Positions 25,713-35,114 of a DNA stretch of 64,000 bases are shown piece by piece. Position numbers and translations under genes: made by a program. Source of the stretch: Vampirovibrionales bacterium (GTDB lineage Bacteria > Cyanobacteriota > Vampirovibrionia > Vampirovibrionales > Vampirovibrionaceae); the NCBI GenBank assembly GCA_029262635.1, contig JAJCZA010000029.1, forward strand, positions 93,938 to 157,937. Direction: 5' to 3'. Within the stretch, counting starts at the first letter, position 1, and each line of letters begins with the position of its first letter. The notes below the pieces were generated by a model. That model saw only the letters and a list, made by a program, of their open reading frames with translations, had not been told where the DNA came from and searched no databases.

Positions 25713-28241
25713 ATGGTGAAAGTCGATGGTTTGAATGAAATAGATGAAGTGAAAAGCAGTCCAATTTCACCGGCTTTTGGGCAGGTGATGCTGGATGTAA
25801 ATACAACGGCTCTTGAGGGACGGACGTTTACCTATAAAATTCCTGAGGAACTCCGCTCCGAAACAGCGATCGGCACACCGGTCATGGTGCCTTTTGGACG
25901 ACAACCGGCCTTGCTAGGTTATATTGTGGGATTTTCTGAGGATCCGGGTGGTACTTTCTCTGTACGCGACATAACCGATGTGCTGGATAATACGCCGATT
26001 TTCGACGCCGGTTATCTGGGTTTTTTAAAATGGGTAGCCGATTATTATGCGGCCTCGCTCTATCAAGTGCTTCATTGCGCTTTGCCTTCCCATATCCTCC
26101 AGAAAATCCGTAAAGAAATTGCTCTGGAAGAACATGCTATTAACCCTTTGGTACTGGAAACGCTCGATCCTTTTGAGCGACGGATCATTAGCTATCTACT
26201 ATCAAAAAAACGAGCTTTTACCCCTAAATACCTTGCTGGGCAATTAAAAGTGCCTCTTAAAAAATTCAATCAGTCGGTGATTCGTTTAAGAAATCTGGGG
26301 ATGATCCGAGTTCATTCCAATGTTAGTCAAGCTCCTGCCCCTAAACGACTCAAACGGATCCGTCTCCTAAAACCAGAGGCTGAAACGCCTAAACAGCGTC
26401 AATTGCTGAGTTTGCTCGAAGACCAAGGAGGAATTGCCTTCCAAAAGGATATAAAAGCTTCCAGCGGCATGTTGAAAAAACTGGTTGAACAACGAGCCAT
26501 TGTGATTGAAGAATCGGAAGTGATTCGGGATCCTCTGGCCTATCTGGCGTCTGTTGGAAAAATTAGAGAGTATACGCTTTCCAAAAATCAGCGTCAGGTC
26601 GTTGATGCGGTGATGGCCCGGAACGAGCCAAATGAAATAAGCCAACCCCTTTTGCTTCACGGCGTAACGGGCTCCGGAAAAACGGAAGTGTATATGAGCC
26701 TCACGGAAGAAACACTGACCCAAGGGAAATCGGTTTTGATTATGGTGCCTGAAATTGCGCTGACATCTCAAATTGCCCGTCGATTTACAGAACGGTTCGG
26801 GCAGGAAAACATTGCCCTGTGGCACAGTAATCTATCTGAAGGTGAACGAGCGGATACTTGGCGACGATTAGCTCGAGGTGACCTGAAGATTATCATTGGC
26901 GCTCGATCCGCCGTATTCGCTCCTTTAAAAAATCTGGGTCTAATTATCATGGACGAGCAGCATGATGCCAGTTTTAAGCAGGAATCGCCGGCTCCCCGCT
27001 ATCATGCCCGAACGCTGGCCGAGGAACGCGCAAAACGATTTGGGGCAAGACTGGTTATGGGGAGTGCCACTCCGGATGTGGCGGATTATTATGGGGCCCG
27101 GAAAGAAGGGCGTGTTCTTCGGTTGACCGAACGTTTTGGCGGGCGATCATTGGCTCATGTGCAGGTTGTGGATATGAAACGTGAGCGAAATCGTGGGAAA
27201 TCGGGTATTTTATCGCAAGAGTTACAAGAGGCACTGGCTCATAACCTGAAGGCCGGAGAGCAGTCTCTGGTCTTGATTAACCGACGAGGGTTTCATACCT
27301 TAATCCAGTGTCAGGACTGTAACACTGTGTGTCATTGTCCTTCCTGCGATGTATCACTAACCTATCATCGGCATGAAAATCAGGTTCGATGCCATCATTG
27401 TGGCTATACGACAGTCACGCCCCAATTTTGCAATCAATGCGCTAGTAGTCAGATTATTCAAACCGGAACAGGGACTCAGAGGGTGGAGGAAGAGATTAAA
27501 AAATATTTTCCTGAGGCACGTCTTTTACGGCTGGACAGTGATGTATCCATGAAAAAAGACGCCTTTCGCCAGATTCTCGATGGATTCTCCGCCGGTGAAG
27601 CCGATATTCTGGTGGGAACACAAATGGTGGCCAAGGGGCTGGATATTGCTAATGTGACCCTCGTGGGGGTCATTAATGCTGATAGCAGTTTTTATTTGCC
27701 GGATTACCGCTCAAGTGAACGAGGCTTCCAGTTGCTGACTCAGGTTGCGGGTCGGGCGGGTCGAGGAGAAAAAAGTGGTCGGGTGGTTTTTCAAAGCATG
27801 GATCCGGCCCACCCGGTGATGCGCTTTTCAAAGGAGCAAAATTATGACTCTTTTTTTGAGTATGAGACGCTTTCTCGGCAAAACATGTTATTTCCTCCTT
27901 TTTGTCAGCTGTTTCGGATTATTGTGATGGGACTGGATGATATTGTGGCCCATCAGTACGTACAAGCACTGGTAGAACACTTGAAACACCGCATTTCCCA
28001 AGCCTCTGAAAGCATCGAGACCCTTGAAAAGGGGGAGAAAACCCTTGATCAGTCCATGTTGCTTTTGGGGCCTGCTCCCTGTGTTATTTCTCGGATTCAG
28101 GGGCAGTTCCGCTATCACTGCCTTATTAAAAATAATGCTGGTGCAACCGGACACCGACTGATCACGGATTTTTATCAATCGTTGAAAACGCCGGAAGGTA
28201 TGCGCATTATTCTTGATGTCGATTCGCAATCCTTGCTCTAG
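25713..28241 (+). CDS. priA: Primosomal protein N' (replication restart helicase PriA)
   Basis: An 842-residue 3'-5' DNA helicase that reloads DnaB at stalled forks. Walker A GVTGSGKT lies at about 316, the Walker B box reads DEQH at 414-417 where PriA usually has DEEH, and the zinc site is a set of CxxC pairs (CQDCNTVCHCPSC...CHHCG...CNQCAS). Further motifs are GSATPDV, GTGTQRVEEE, and LVGTQMVAKGLD. The N-terminal domain (VNTTALEGRTFTYKIPEEL) recognises the 3' end at the fork. Slightly longer than E. coli PriA owing to a helical insert near residues 150-290. Confidence 0.96.
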   Translation: MVKVDGLNEIDEVKSSPISPAFGQVMLDVNTTALEGRTFTYKIPEELRSETAIGTPVMVPFGRQPALLGYIVGFSEDPGGTFSVRDITDVLDNTPIFDAGYLGFLKWVADYYAASLYQVLHCALPSHILQKIRKEIALEEHAINPLVLETLDPFERRIISYLLSKKRAFTPKYLAGQLKVPLKKFNQSVIRLRNLGMIRVHSNVSQAPAPKRLKRIRLLKPEAETPKQRQLLSLLEDQGGIAFQKDIKASSGMLKKLVEQRAIVIEESEVIRDPLAYLASVGKIREYTLSKNQRQVVDAVMARNEPNEISQPLLLHGVTGSGKTEVYMSLTEETLTQGKSVLIMVPEIALTSQIARRFTERFGQENIALWHSNLSEGERADTWRRLARGDLKIIIGARSAVFAPLKNLGLIIMDEQHDASFKQESPAPRYHARTLAEERAKRFGARLVMGSATPDVADYYGARKEGRVLRLTERFGGRSLAHVQVVDMKRERNRGKSGILSQELQEALAHNLKAGEQSLVLINRRGFHTLIQCQDCNTVCHCPSCDVSLTYHRHENQVRCHHCGYTTVTPQFCNQCASSQIIQTGTGTQRVEEEIKKYFPEARLLRLDSDVSMKKDAFRQILDGFSAGEADILVGTQMVAKGLDIANVTLVGVINADSSFYLPDYRSSERGFQLLTQVAGRAGRGEKSGRVVFQSMDPAHPVMRFSKEQNYDSFFEYETLSRQNMLFPPFCQLFRIIVMGLDDIVAHQYVQALVEHLKHRISQASESIETLEKGEKTLDQSMLLLGPAPCVISRIQGQFRYHCLIKNNAGATGHRLITDFYQSLKTPEGMRIILDVDSQSLL

Positions 28242-28726
28242 CCGAGCTTATAGAAATCGATCGGGAAAAGCAGTCTCAATAGAAGGGTTTGTTTAGGGTC
28301 TCTGACCTAGAGTGTAATGCTTTCTTTACATTTAGCCGATTCTCTTAAAGTTCTGCTGAATTTTGTCGAAAAACATGGAGAACAAAAGACTAGAGAGTTA
28401 GGTAACATGAGGTATTTGGATTCAGGTCAAATTTTTTAAATTTTTATATTTGTGATTCATCAAGTGAAGAAATATAGGCTCAAGCAGTGCGTTGGTTATA
28501 TGACCAGCACACATTGGGGATTGTTTCGCTTCGAATCAGGCAATGGAATCAATTATTATCTCGTGCAGAGTCACTAGTGGTGTGAATAGTCTGGGTGGAC
28601 TGCAAGATAACCCGGCCTGAGCGTTCGAAAATTGCGTATCGGTTTCCTGCTTGGGCCTCTTTTCTATTTAAACGAATACGGAACAAAACATTCAAATTTT
28701 TCTTGTTTTTTGCTATGTTATGGCTT
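28242..28726. other. Intergenic region, 485 bases
   Basis: AT-rich with no convincing gene. It holds a stem with one bulge near 28485-28512 (GTGC-G-TTGGT / ACCA-GCAC) and a possible promoter TTCAAA (28691) - 17 - TATGTT (28714), which would give an almost leaderless message. A GTG-started frame from 28595 extends the following gene by 44 residues but lacks a ribosome site. A small RNA cannot be excluded. Confidence 0.4.
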
Positions 28727-29683
28727 ATGAGTCAGCCGTTAAAATTAATGAGAGAAAGCTTTTCCCTACTTTGGGGTCGCTTATCAGTCCTACTTTTTCC
28801 GGTGGTGGTCTTTTTACTGGTCGTCGATGTGATTCGTTCTCGTGTGATGTTTGTATCAGCCGTAGACTGGCGCTGGTTTCTGGTTTTAGGGATCCTCTTG
28901 CTGTTGAAGGCCGCTTTTGCGGCTGGCTGGTTTAATATGGTGTACGAAGTCACTGCTCAATCCCGCTCTCAAAGAAAACAAGGGGAAGGGGATTCCTTTC
29001 AAAGGATAACCGATACCTCATCATCGAGCAGTGCCTTCCCAGATGCCATGAACGATTCGTTTGGTTTGCTAAAATCTTTTTTTCCGGGGGTTGGGGATTA
29101 CTTTTTACCTATGGCGCTGGGCATATTACTCACAACCGGAGTCGTCTTTCTGATTTTCTGGTTGATTCAGCAGGACGTGCAAAACACCATCGGGTATCCT
29201 CATGCTATTTTTGAGCGACTCTCTGAGCTTCTTGCGGAAGGCCCTGAAGGGCAAGAGGAGATGCAGACGTATATTAATACCATGTCATTGACGGATCAAG
29301 AACGGTTATCACTCTTTCTAGAAAAACAACTGTTGGGTGTCTTTGGCTCATTGGTTTTTGTCTTCCTCACCATGTTCTGGATTCCGATCTTAATGATCCG
29401 TCGAGTCAATGTTTTTTCGGCTTATGGGCAAAGCCTCCGTTTCTTTTTTCGGGATCCAATTCGCTTGGCCTTGCTTGGTCTGGCTTACGGCGGCTCCTTT
29501 TTTTCCCTGATGTTTTTGGCCTTGCTGAATCCTCTTTTAGGTATCGTTTGTCTGTTTCTTATGATTTTTATGGGCATTACCATTGGGATTTTCCTGTTTC
29601 TTTATGTCTTTGATGTTGACGATAAAGAACGGGGTGGAATCGCTCTTCATAAGGATTCTTCGGGAGAAGAGGAGAGGCATTAA
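28727..29683 (+). CDS. Polytopic membrane protein of unknown function
   Basis: A protein of about 318 residues (from the ATG at 28727) with five or six hydrophobic helices: LLFPVVVFLLVVDVI, WFLVLGILLLLKAAF, LPMALGILLTTGVVFLIFWLI, LLGVFGSLVFVFLTMFWIPILMI, LALLGLAYGGSFFSLMFLAL and GIVCLFLMIFMGITIGIFLFLYVF. A soluble Ser-rich loop (residues ~85-110) and an acidic C-tail (DSSGEEERH) face the aqueous phase. It precedes miaA by five bases, suggesting co-transcription. Similar architecture occurs in uncharacterised DUF975/YciC-like proteins, but I cannot confirm membership. Confidence 0.7.
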   Translation: MSQPLKLMRESFSLLWGRLSVLLFPVVVFLLVVDVIRSRVMFVSAVDWRWFLVLGILLLLKAAFAAGWFNMVYEVTAQSRSQRKQGEGDSFQRITDTSSSSSAFPDAMNDSFGLLKSFFPGVGDYFLPMALGILLTTGVVFLIFWLIQQDVQNTIGYPHAIFERLSELLAEGPEGQEEMQTYINTMSLTDQERLSLFLEKQLLGVFGSLVFVFLTMFWIPILMIRRVNVFSAYGQSLRFFFRDPIRLALLGLAYGGSFFSLMFLALLNPLLGIVCLFLMIFMGITIGIFLFLYVFDVDDKERGGIALHKDSSGEEERH

Positions 29684-29688
29684 ATCTC

Positions 29689-30624
29689 ATGGCCCTTCCT
29701 CCCAAAATTATTGCCGTGGTAGGACCCACCGCGACCGGAAAAACCGCTATGGGTGTTTCGCTAGCCCAATACCTAAATTCAGAAGTTATTTCGGCAGATT
29801 CTCAGGTTGTTTATCGAGAGCTTAACATCGGGACAGCTAAGCCTACTGAAGAGGAAATGGAGGGCATTCCACACCACATGATCAATCGGGTGGATCCGGT
29901 GGAAACTTACAGTGTGGCTCGCTATGAAAAAGAGGCGACAGTCATTTTGGAGCGCCTTTTGACAGAAGGGAAAACGCCGGTTGTGGTTGGTGGAACCGGC
30001 TTTTATATTCGGGCCTTGTTAGAGTCCCATTTTGTTCCCGATGTTCCTCCTGATGAAGCGTTTCGCCAGGAAATGAGCCGACAATCTGCAACCAAGGGAG
30101 CGGAGTATTTGTATCAGTTGTTGCAGGAAAAAGACCCGGAGCGGGCCGAGGCCCTTCACCCCAATGATACATTCCGGGTCATTCGTGCCTTAGAAATTAT
30201 TCATCAGACCGGCCAAACCGTTCCCAAAGCCTCTGAAGCCAAGCTCAAGCCTTTTGATGTCATCTGGATCGGGCTAACTTATGTCGACCGGGATCGACAT
30301 CGAGCGCGGATTAATGAGCGGATCCAGGCCATGTTGGAAATGGGCTGGCTAAAAGAGGTCGAGCTTTTGCTTAAAAAATATGGGCCTGATGCTGAAGCCT
30401 TAAAAGTTTCCCACGGTTATCCAGAGTGGGTGCAATATCTACAAGGCGATCGAACCTATGAAGACGCGTTGGAGCAAATACAGATTAACATTCATCAGTA
30501 TTCCCGCCGCCAGATGACCTGGTTTAAGCGTAATCCATCGATGTCTTGGCAATATGTCGATAAACTTGAACCTGCCAGCCTGATTAAAAGGGGGATCGAC
30601 TGTGTGGGCAAGGCATTAGAATGA
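29689..30624 (+). CDS. miaA: tRNA dimethylallyltransferase MiaA
   Basis: A 311-residue enzyme that adds the isopentenyl group to adenosine 37 of tRNAs reading U-starting codons. The P-loop is GPTATGKT (residues 12-19); the catalytic and substrate-binding region ISADSQVVYRELNIGTAKP follows, then VVVGGTGFYIRALL and FKRNPSMSW near the end, where the usual W-F-x-r-x-x-x-x-x-W is seen. Preceded by GAGAGG. Length is normal. Co-oriented with the upstream membrane gene. Confidence 0.96.
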   Translation: MALPPKIIAVVGPTATGKTAMGVSLAQYLNSEVISADSQVVYRELNIGTAKPTEEEMEGIPHHMINRVDPVETYSVARYEKEATVILERLLTEGKTPVVVGGTGFYIRALLESHFVPDVPPDEAFRQEMSRQSATKGAEYLYQLLQEKDPERAEALHPNDTFRVIRALEIIHQTGQTVPKASEAKLKPFDVIWIGLTYVDRDRHRARINERIQAMLEMGWLKEVELLLKKYGPDAEALKVSHGYPEWVQYLQGDRTYEDALEQIQINIHQYSRRQMTWFKRNPSMSWQYVDKLEPASLIKRGIDCVGKALE

Positions 30625-30748
30625 TCCTAATTTTTGATTTAAAATGTTTACTTTCCGTCACCCTTGGAGTGTGATACATGTAGTGCCAGAAGTCTGTGAG
30701 AGACGATTCTTATTAAGATTGTAGTGTTTATTCGGTAGGTCGTTCAGG

Positions 30749-30967
30749 ATGAAATCCTTTGGCTCATCTCCTAAGATTTTAAACGTCGTGATTGATGAAC
30801 AGGCGGAAAAACCTTTGAATCAAGATGCTCTTGATACGTTGGAAAATGAACTGAGCTTACGTGAATTTTTAAAACCTGCCCTTTACAAAACCAAAAGCAA
30901 TCAGCGGGTTTTTAAGGATTACCTGCTTTCCCCCAAGCCCTTTAAGCTTGAAACCAGCTCGAACTAA
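30749..30967 (+). CDS. Small hypothetical protein
   Basis: A 72-residue soluble protein, MKSFGSSPKILNVVIDEQAEKPLNQDALDTL..., mixed charge, no Cys and no membrane helix. The N-terminus contains S-F-G, which may be a short version of the recurrent F-G motif. The ribosome site is weak (CAGG directly before the ATG). The codon pattern resembles neighbours. Plausible but unconfirmed. Confidence 0.5.
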   Translation: MKSFGSSPKILNVVIDEQAEKPLNQDALDTLENELSLREFLKPALYKTKSNQRVFKDYLLSPKPFKLETSSN

Positions 30968-31067
30968 CAATAAGAATTATTAATATTAAGAGTTTTATAG
31001 GAAATTGAAGTCCTTGAGACGTTTTTTCTAACCAGATCCATTCTGATTTCGTTGGAGAAATACTCTC

Positions 31068-32792
31068 GTGATGTCCTTTTCCTCTCATGCTCAACGGCTT
31101 GCTCAAGTGGTTCCAGCTAATCAAAAGTCTTTTGATTGGTTTTCCAAACAAGTTAAGCGTCCGGAAAACCATTTGGATAGCTTTGTTCGGCTTTATTTTG
31201 GTGGTGAACAACTTTCAGCCGAAGATAAACAGTGGATTGAGACACTCAAGAGCGAGGCGCTCGATGATAGTAATTTGACATTAGAGCGCTACTTAAAAAC
31301 GCATACCCATGTTTTTGGTGAAAAAGAGATAAATAGCGGTCTTGAAGCTTTTTATGAAGAACTTCGCTCTGTTAATATCCCCGAACTAAAAAACAAAGTG
31401 GATCGCTTAAAAAACCTTGCTAAAAAGCACCCGGAAAACGCCGATATTCAGGTGCTTTATCAACGAAATCTTAATCGATTTGTAATGGCGAGTTTTAGTG
31501 AACCCCTCCAAGATTCTTTTAAAAACTTAAACCAACAAAAGGCGAATATTCTCGAAGAAAATCAGGGGTTGATAAAAAGAACATTAAAAACGATTCAACA
31601 CCGGCGGCGTCTCAGCAAATTAATCCCAAGAGAACAATCGGAATTAAAAGCGTTGGGGCTTGAGAGTTTTAAATCGGAACTCATTGGCCTTGATATGGCC
31701 ATTTTGAAGTCGGAGACCTTACCCAATTTGCTTGGGTTAACCGGTAAACTCTATTGGCAAACGATTAAAGATAGCTTAGCTGAACAGGGATTACCAACAA
31801 GCGGGTTATTATACCCATTAAGTATTTATAACATTATTTTTGACGAAGGGAATAATCTGGTACAAAAACATTCCGTTAGCGATCTGGTGAATAAGGTGAG
31901 AGAAACAGTGGATCAAAACGGTCAAGGCAAAGGATTGAACCTAAATTTCAGCGAACTAAGCACCCCTTTATATATTAAAACCCAGCCTGGTACAGGACAA
32001 TTTACAAATAATTTGGATCCTGCTAAACGCATATTCTATGATTTAAGCCCTAAAACAGGGGAGGATCGGCGAGCCCGTCAAACTCCTCTGGACAAAGGCC
32101 ATCGCGCCATATTCACAGTACCCGAGTGTGGCGAGAGCTTTTTAGAAAAATGTCGTGTCTTTTTTCATGAATTGGGTCATGCGTTTCATACTGTTTACAG
32201 CCTCCCCGAAGCTCGCTTTTCTCGTTTGTATTCAATGAATAATGCTGTCACAGAAACTCACGCTTATCTTTTTGGGAATTTGAGAAGGAATAGTCACTGG
32301 CTCATGAATCGAGTGGGTTTATCATTGGATGAAGCCCGGGTGGAAGTTAGTCAAATAGCACTGGAAAATTTATACGATTTTAGAAGATTGATCACCACTC
32401 TAGACTTTCAATTGTCGCTGAAAGATGATACACCGGTTGGCAATAAGTCTAAAGTGTTTAAAGCGTCGTTAAGAGGCAACACTGGGCTGATCGGCTGGGC
32501 TAATGACTGGAATATTCATTTAGATTTCTGGTGTCTAAATTTGGGCTATTTGATGGCCCATACCCTCTCAGCCCAATTGGAACAAAATTTGAAAGATCAG
32601 TTTGGTTCCCCAGAACATGATGGGGAAGACTGGTACGAAAACCCGGAAGCGGGTGCTTATTTAAAGACCCTTTGGGCGAAAGGAGTCCCACCGGTTCAGG
32701 TTTTTGCCAAAGAGTTAGGGCTGGATCATCCGCTGGATCCAAAAGCTTTTATTCAAACCATGGAAAAAATATTGAGACCGAAAAAGCCTTAA
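31068..32792 (+). CDS. Zinc metallopeptidase, M3 (oligoendopeptidase F/thimet)-like
   Basis: A 574-residue protein with no signal peptide. The zinc motif is HELGHAFH (H367, E368, H371) and E396 in AVTETHAYL lies 29 residues after H367, the same spacing as the third ligand in M3 peptidases (H473/H477/E502 of thimet oligopeptidase, by memory). The rest is helical, as expected for the M3 clamshell fold. The usual PSQ block after the ligand is not obvious, so it is a divergent member. GGAG precedes the GTG at 31068 by ten bases; the ATG three bases on is also possible. Probably cytosolic peptide degradation. Confidence 0.8.
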   Translation: MMSFSSHAQRLAQVVPANQKSFDWFSKQVKRPENHLDSFVRLYFGGEQLSAEDKQWIETLKSEALDDSNLTLERYLKTHTHVFGEKEINSGLEAFYEELRSVNIPELKNKVDRLKNLAKKHPENADIQVLYQRNLNRFVMASFSEPLQDSFKNLNQQKANILEENQGLIKRTLKTIQHRRRLSKLIPREQSELKALGLESFKSELIGLDMAILKSETLPNLLGLTGKLYWQTIKDSLAEQGLPTSGLLYPLSIYNIIFDEGNNLVQKHSVSDLVNKVRETVDQNGQGKGLNLNFSELSTPLYIKTQPGTGQFTNNLDPAKRIFYDLSPKTGEDRRARQTPLDKGHRAIFTVPECGESFLEKCRVFFHELGHAFHTVYSLPEARFSRLYSMNNAVTETHAYLFGNLRRNSHWLMNRVGLSLDEARVEVSQIALENLYDFRRLITTLDFQLSLKDDTPVGNKSKVFKASLRGNTGLIGWANDWNIHLDFWCLNLGYLMAHTLSAQLEQNLKDQFGSPEHDGEDWYENPEAGAYLKTLWAKGVPPVQVFAKELGLDHPLDPKAFIQTMEKILRPKKP

Positions 32793-32887
32793 AAAAACTT
32801 AACTAAAACTAAAGAAAGGGGTTTCCTCGTCGATACCAGACGAAGGGAAGCACATTATTTTTTAGGCAAAATTCGGGAACGCAGGGT

Positions 32888-33808
32888 ATGAGACATTCTT
32901 TTGGACAGGTGGCGACTGAGTCTTTTTTGCTCTATTCACTAATAGGCGTTACTGCCATTGGTGGACTTACCTTGCTGGGTAATGATTTATCCAATGCGCA
33001 TGAGGATACTGCCAATCAAATTACGAATGCAAAAGGTTTGTATAAACTACTGGATGTAAAAGATAAGAGCACGACGGCAACAAACCCGGACACCTCATCA
33101 GAAACAACCCCTTCTTCAACGGGTAATGTTCAAATAGTAACAGCGAACGGCACAACGATTAACCTAGAAGGTTACTCTCCATTATTTTCCGAGTCTATTG
33201 AAACCACGGGAGCAAATGGAACAACACTCAGCCTGTATTCAAGTCTTATGAATATTGCTCAGGAACTGGAATCAGCCGGTGAAGTTGATGCTACTCAAGC
33301 TAATTTGCTCAGAGATCTGGCCAATCAAGGTCATCGGCTTGCTGAAATTGAAGGATTGATTGAAACGGCCGCTCAGCAAGCAAGTAGCGTGTTTGACTAT
33401 AATTCTGTTGATATTCCCTTTGATGGTCAAACCTATAAAACATTTGAGCTAGAGGCGTTGCTGGGCTGGAGTGCCAATGGTTCCGCCACGCCAGAGAATA
33501 TCGCTTCCAATTCCTTAAATGCCACTGGAGCAAGCCCTGAAACCGCTACGTTTATTGCTCTTTACGAGTCAGTTCTTGCCTCAGGCGCATTGGACGATCC
33601 GGCTGTTATGGATATTGTTACAGGGCTTTCGGGTGAAATCGCTTATCTCACCGAGCTGACCGAACATGCTTCGGCACTTGTTGGCCGAGAGGAAAAACCG
33701 CTGAGTGAATTTAATTCAACCATGGTTTCTGAAACAACGCATTATGATTCCGAACTGATTTGTAATGAGGGCGATGGAGCAGAAGATACCGGGGTATCTT
33801 GTCCTTAA
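32888..33808 (+). CDS. Large type IV prepilin-like protein
   Basis: A 306-residue protein starting MRHSFGQVATESFLLYSLIG. A glycine at position 6 is followed by Q-V-A-T-E, placing a Glu at +5, then a hydrophobic helix: exactly the rule for type IV prepilin peptidase cleavage (G|xxxxE). The remainder is Ser/Thr/Ala/Asn-rich, acidic and largely without Cys except two near the end (ICNEG and SCP), which could form a C-terminal disulfide like that of many type IV pilins. Most Flp pilins are only 50-80 residues, so this is an unusually large (pseudo)pilin. No pilus assembly genes are near. RBS is weak. Confidence 0.7.
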   Translation: MRHSFGQVATESFLLYSLIGVTAIGGLTLLGNDLSNAHEDTANQITNAKGLYKLLDVKDKSTTATNPDTSSETTPSSTGNVQIVTANGTTINLEGYSPLFSESIETTGANGTTLSLYSSLMNIAQELESAGEVDATQANLLRDLANQGHRLAEIEGLIETAAQQASSVFDYNSVDIPFDGQTYKTFELEALLGWSANGSATPENIASNSLNATGASPETATFIALYESVLASGALDDPAVMDIVTGLSGEIAYLTELTEHASALVGREEKPLSEFNSTMVSETTHYDSELICNEGDGAEDTGVSCP

Positions 33809-33819
33809 GTTAAGAGTAT

Positions 33820-34662
33820 TTACCGGGCATATAAAGCGGAGTCGATGGTGGCTGGGTTTTTTTCGGCGTCCAGTTCAGATTCTTGTTGAATTTCCTCAAT
33901 CTCAAAGTCGAGTTCAGAGGCTTTTTCTCCCATTCTGACTCGTCCATCGGTTAGTCGTTCAGCATGCAAAAGGAATTCCGCCGTGTAAACGCGGGCAACA
34001 TCGCCATTTTTAACGTGATAAAACCGTTGAATCGTCTTGCCAACCATTCTATCCCCATCAACGGTAACTGTCGGTTGCTCGACCATAAAATCCCGCTCGC
34101 TGTTTTCTCGTCCAAACAGGATACGGAGTGGATTTCGTTCAGGGAGGAGTACTTTATGATGAAAGGTAGCCGTCCGGTTTTTAACTTCATCGACGTCAAT
34201 GCTGGCCCGGGCACCGTTATCAATGTTTGAAATATAGACACTTCCACCCATCTGCGCTAGTTCCCAGTTATTGTAGCTCAACTCAGGGATCCCGCCGGGA
34301 ATGTCGGTTTTCGTTAATTTGGCTGTCACGCTCCACCGACCATACATGGCATCTGGGAGAAAACGGGTTTGGGTAACGCTCAACTCAAAGGGTTTCGATG
34401 ATTCAGAAGGGTTCGTCTGAATGGGTTGCGGGGTCTGAGGCAAATAGGGCTTAAATTGTTTAGAAGGTTCAGGGAGAGATTGAAGCGGAGTGAGTGAGAC
34501 GGCTGGATCCGCTTCCAGAGTCTGCCCCGCCACAATGGATGGTGGTCCTGAAAAGGCAAGCAGGCAAGCGAACCCTGCAACTAGTAATGGGCGGCCAATA
34601 CCTGCCGGTTGTTTTAAAATATACTTAGTGAGTGGGTTTGATTTCAAAAGAAGGGTTCTCAT
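33820..34662 (-). CDS. Secreted hypothetical protein
   Basis: A 280-residue protein with an N-terminal hydrophobic segment (PLLVAGFACLLAFSG) preceded by about 25 residues, then a Pro/Gln-rich linker and a beta-rich domain (YGRWSVTAKLTKTD; NWELAQMGGSVYISN; TVDGDRMVGKTIQRFYHV). Its first 38 bases lie inside the 3' end of acyP in another frame, so the two genes overlap and are probably one transcript; a later start at a GTG or TTG is possible. I do not recognise the family. Confidence 0.7.
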   Translation of the reverse strand: MRTLLLKSNPLTKYILKQPAGIGRPLLVAGFACLLAFSGPPSIVAGQTLEADPAVSLTPLQSLPEPSKQFKPYLPQTPQPIQTNPSESSKPFELSVTQTRFLPDAMYGRWSVTAKLTKTDIPGGIPELSYNNWELAQMGGSVYISNIDNGARASIDVDEVKNRTATFHHKVLLPERNPLRILFGRENSERDFMVEQPTVTVDGDRMVGKTIQRFYHVKNGDVARVYTAEFLLHAERLTDGRVRMGEKASELDFEIEEIQQESELDAEKNPATIDSALYAR

Positions 34663-34951
34663 CCATTATTTTTATGATTTCCGCTGGGTTTTCAAGGGGC
34701 TGAATAAAGACTTGGTCTACCCGGCCATCCGTTGGACCTGAATGACACCAGTCTAAAACCAGTTCCAGATTATCAGGGATTCCATACAGTATCGCCTCGA
34801 CCCGGCCATCCTGTCGGTTGCGGCACCAGCCGGTTACCTGATGGGTAACAGCCTGATACTTTAGATTATACCGGAATCCGACCCCTTGAACGAGGCCGGA
34901 AATAAAAATATGTCGAACGATTTTTGAATTCGGGTGAATCGTGTTCATCAT
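34625..34951 (-). CDS. acyP: Acylphosphatase
   Basis: A 108-residue enzyme hydrolysing carboxyl-phosphate bonds such as acetyl phosphate and carbamoyl phosphate. The phosphate loop is VQGVGFRYN with catalytic R27, and the catalytic N45 lies in GWCRNRQDGRVE, 18 residues later as in known acylphosphatases. It is slightly longer than usual at both ends. Overlaps the downstream secreted gene by 38 bases. Confidence 0.92.
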   Translation of the reverse strand: MMNTIHPNSKIVRHIFISGLVQGVGFRYNLKYQAVTHQVTGWCRNRQDGRVEAILYGIPDNLELVLDWCHSGPTDGRVDQVFIQPLENPAEIIKIMDENPSFEIKPTH

Positions 34952-35114
34952 TTTTTACAAGCCTACATTAAAGAAAGGACGTGTTCCTGCCGAAAGGATC
35001 TAATAATGAGGAATAAACCCGTCAAACCAGTGCATGATGATGGAATGACATCCTTCCCTTTTTAAAAACGGATTTATTGCCAATTCAAAGAATATGGACA
35101 TCATTGTAATACCG

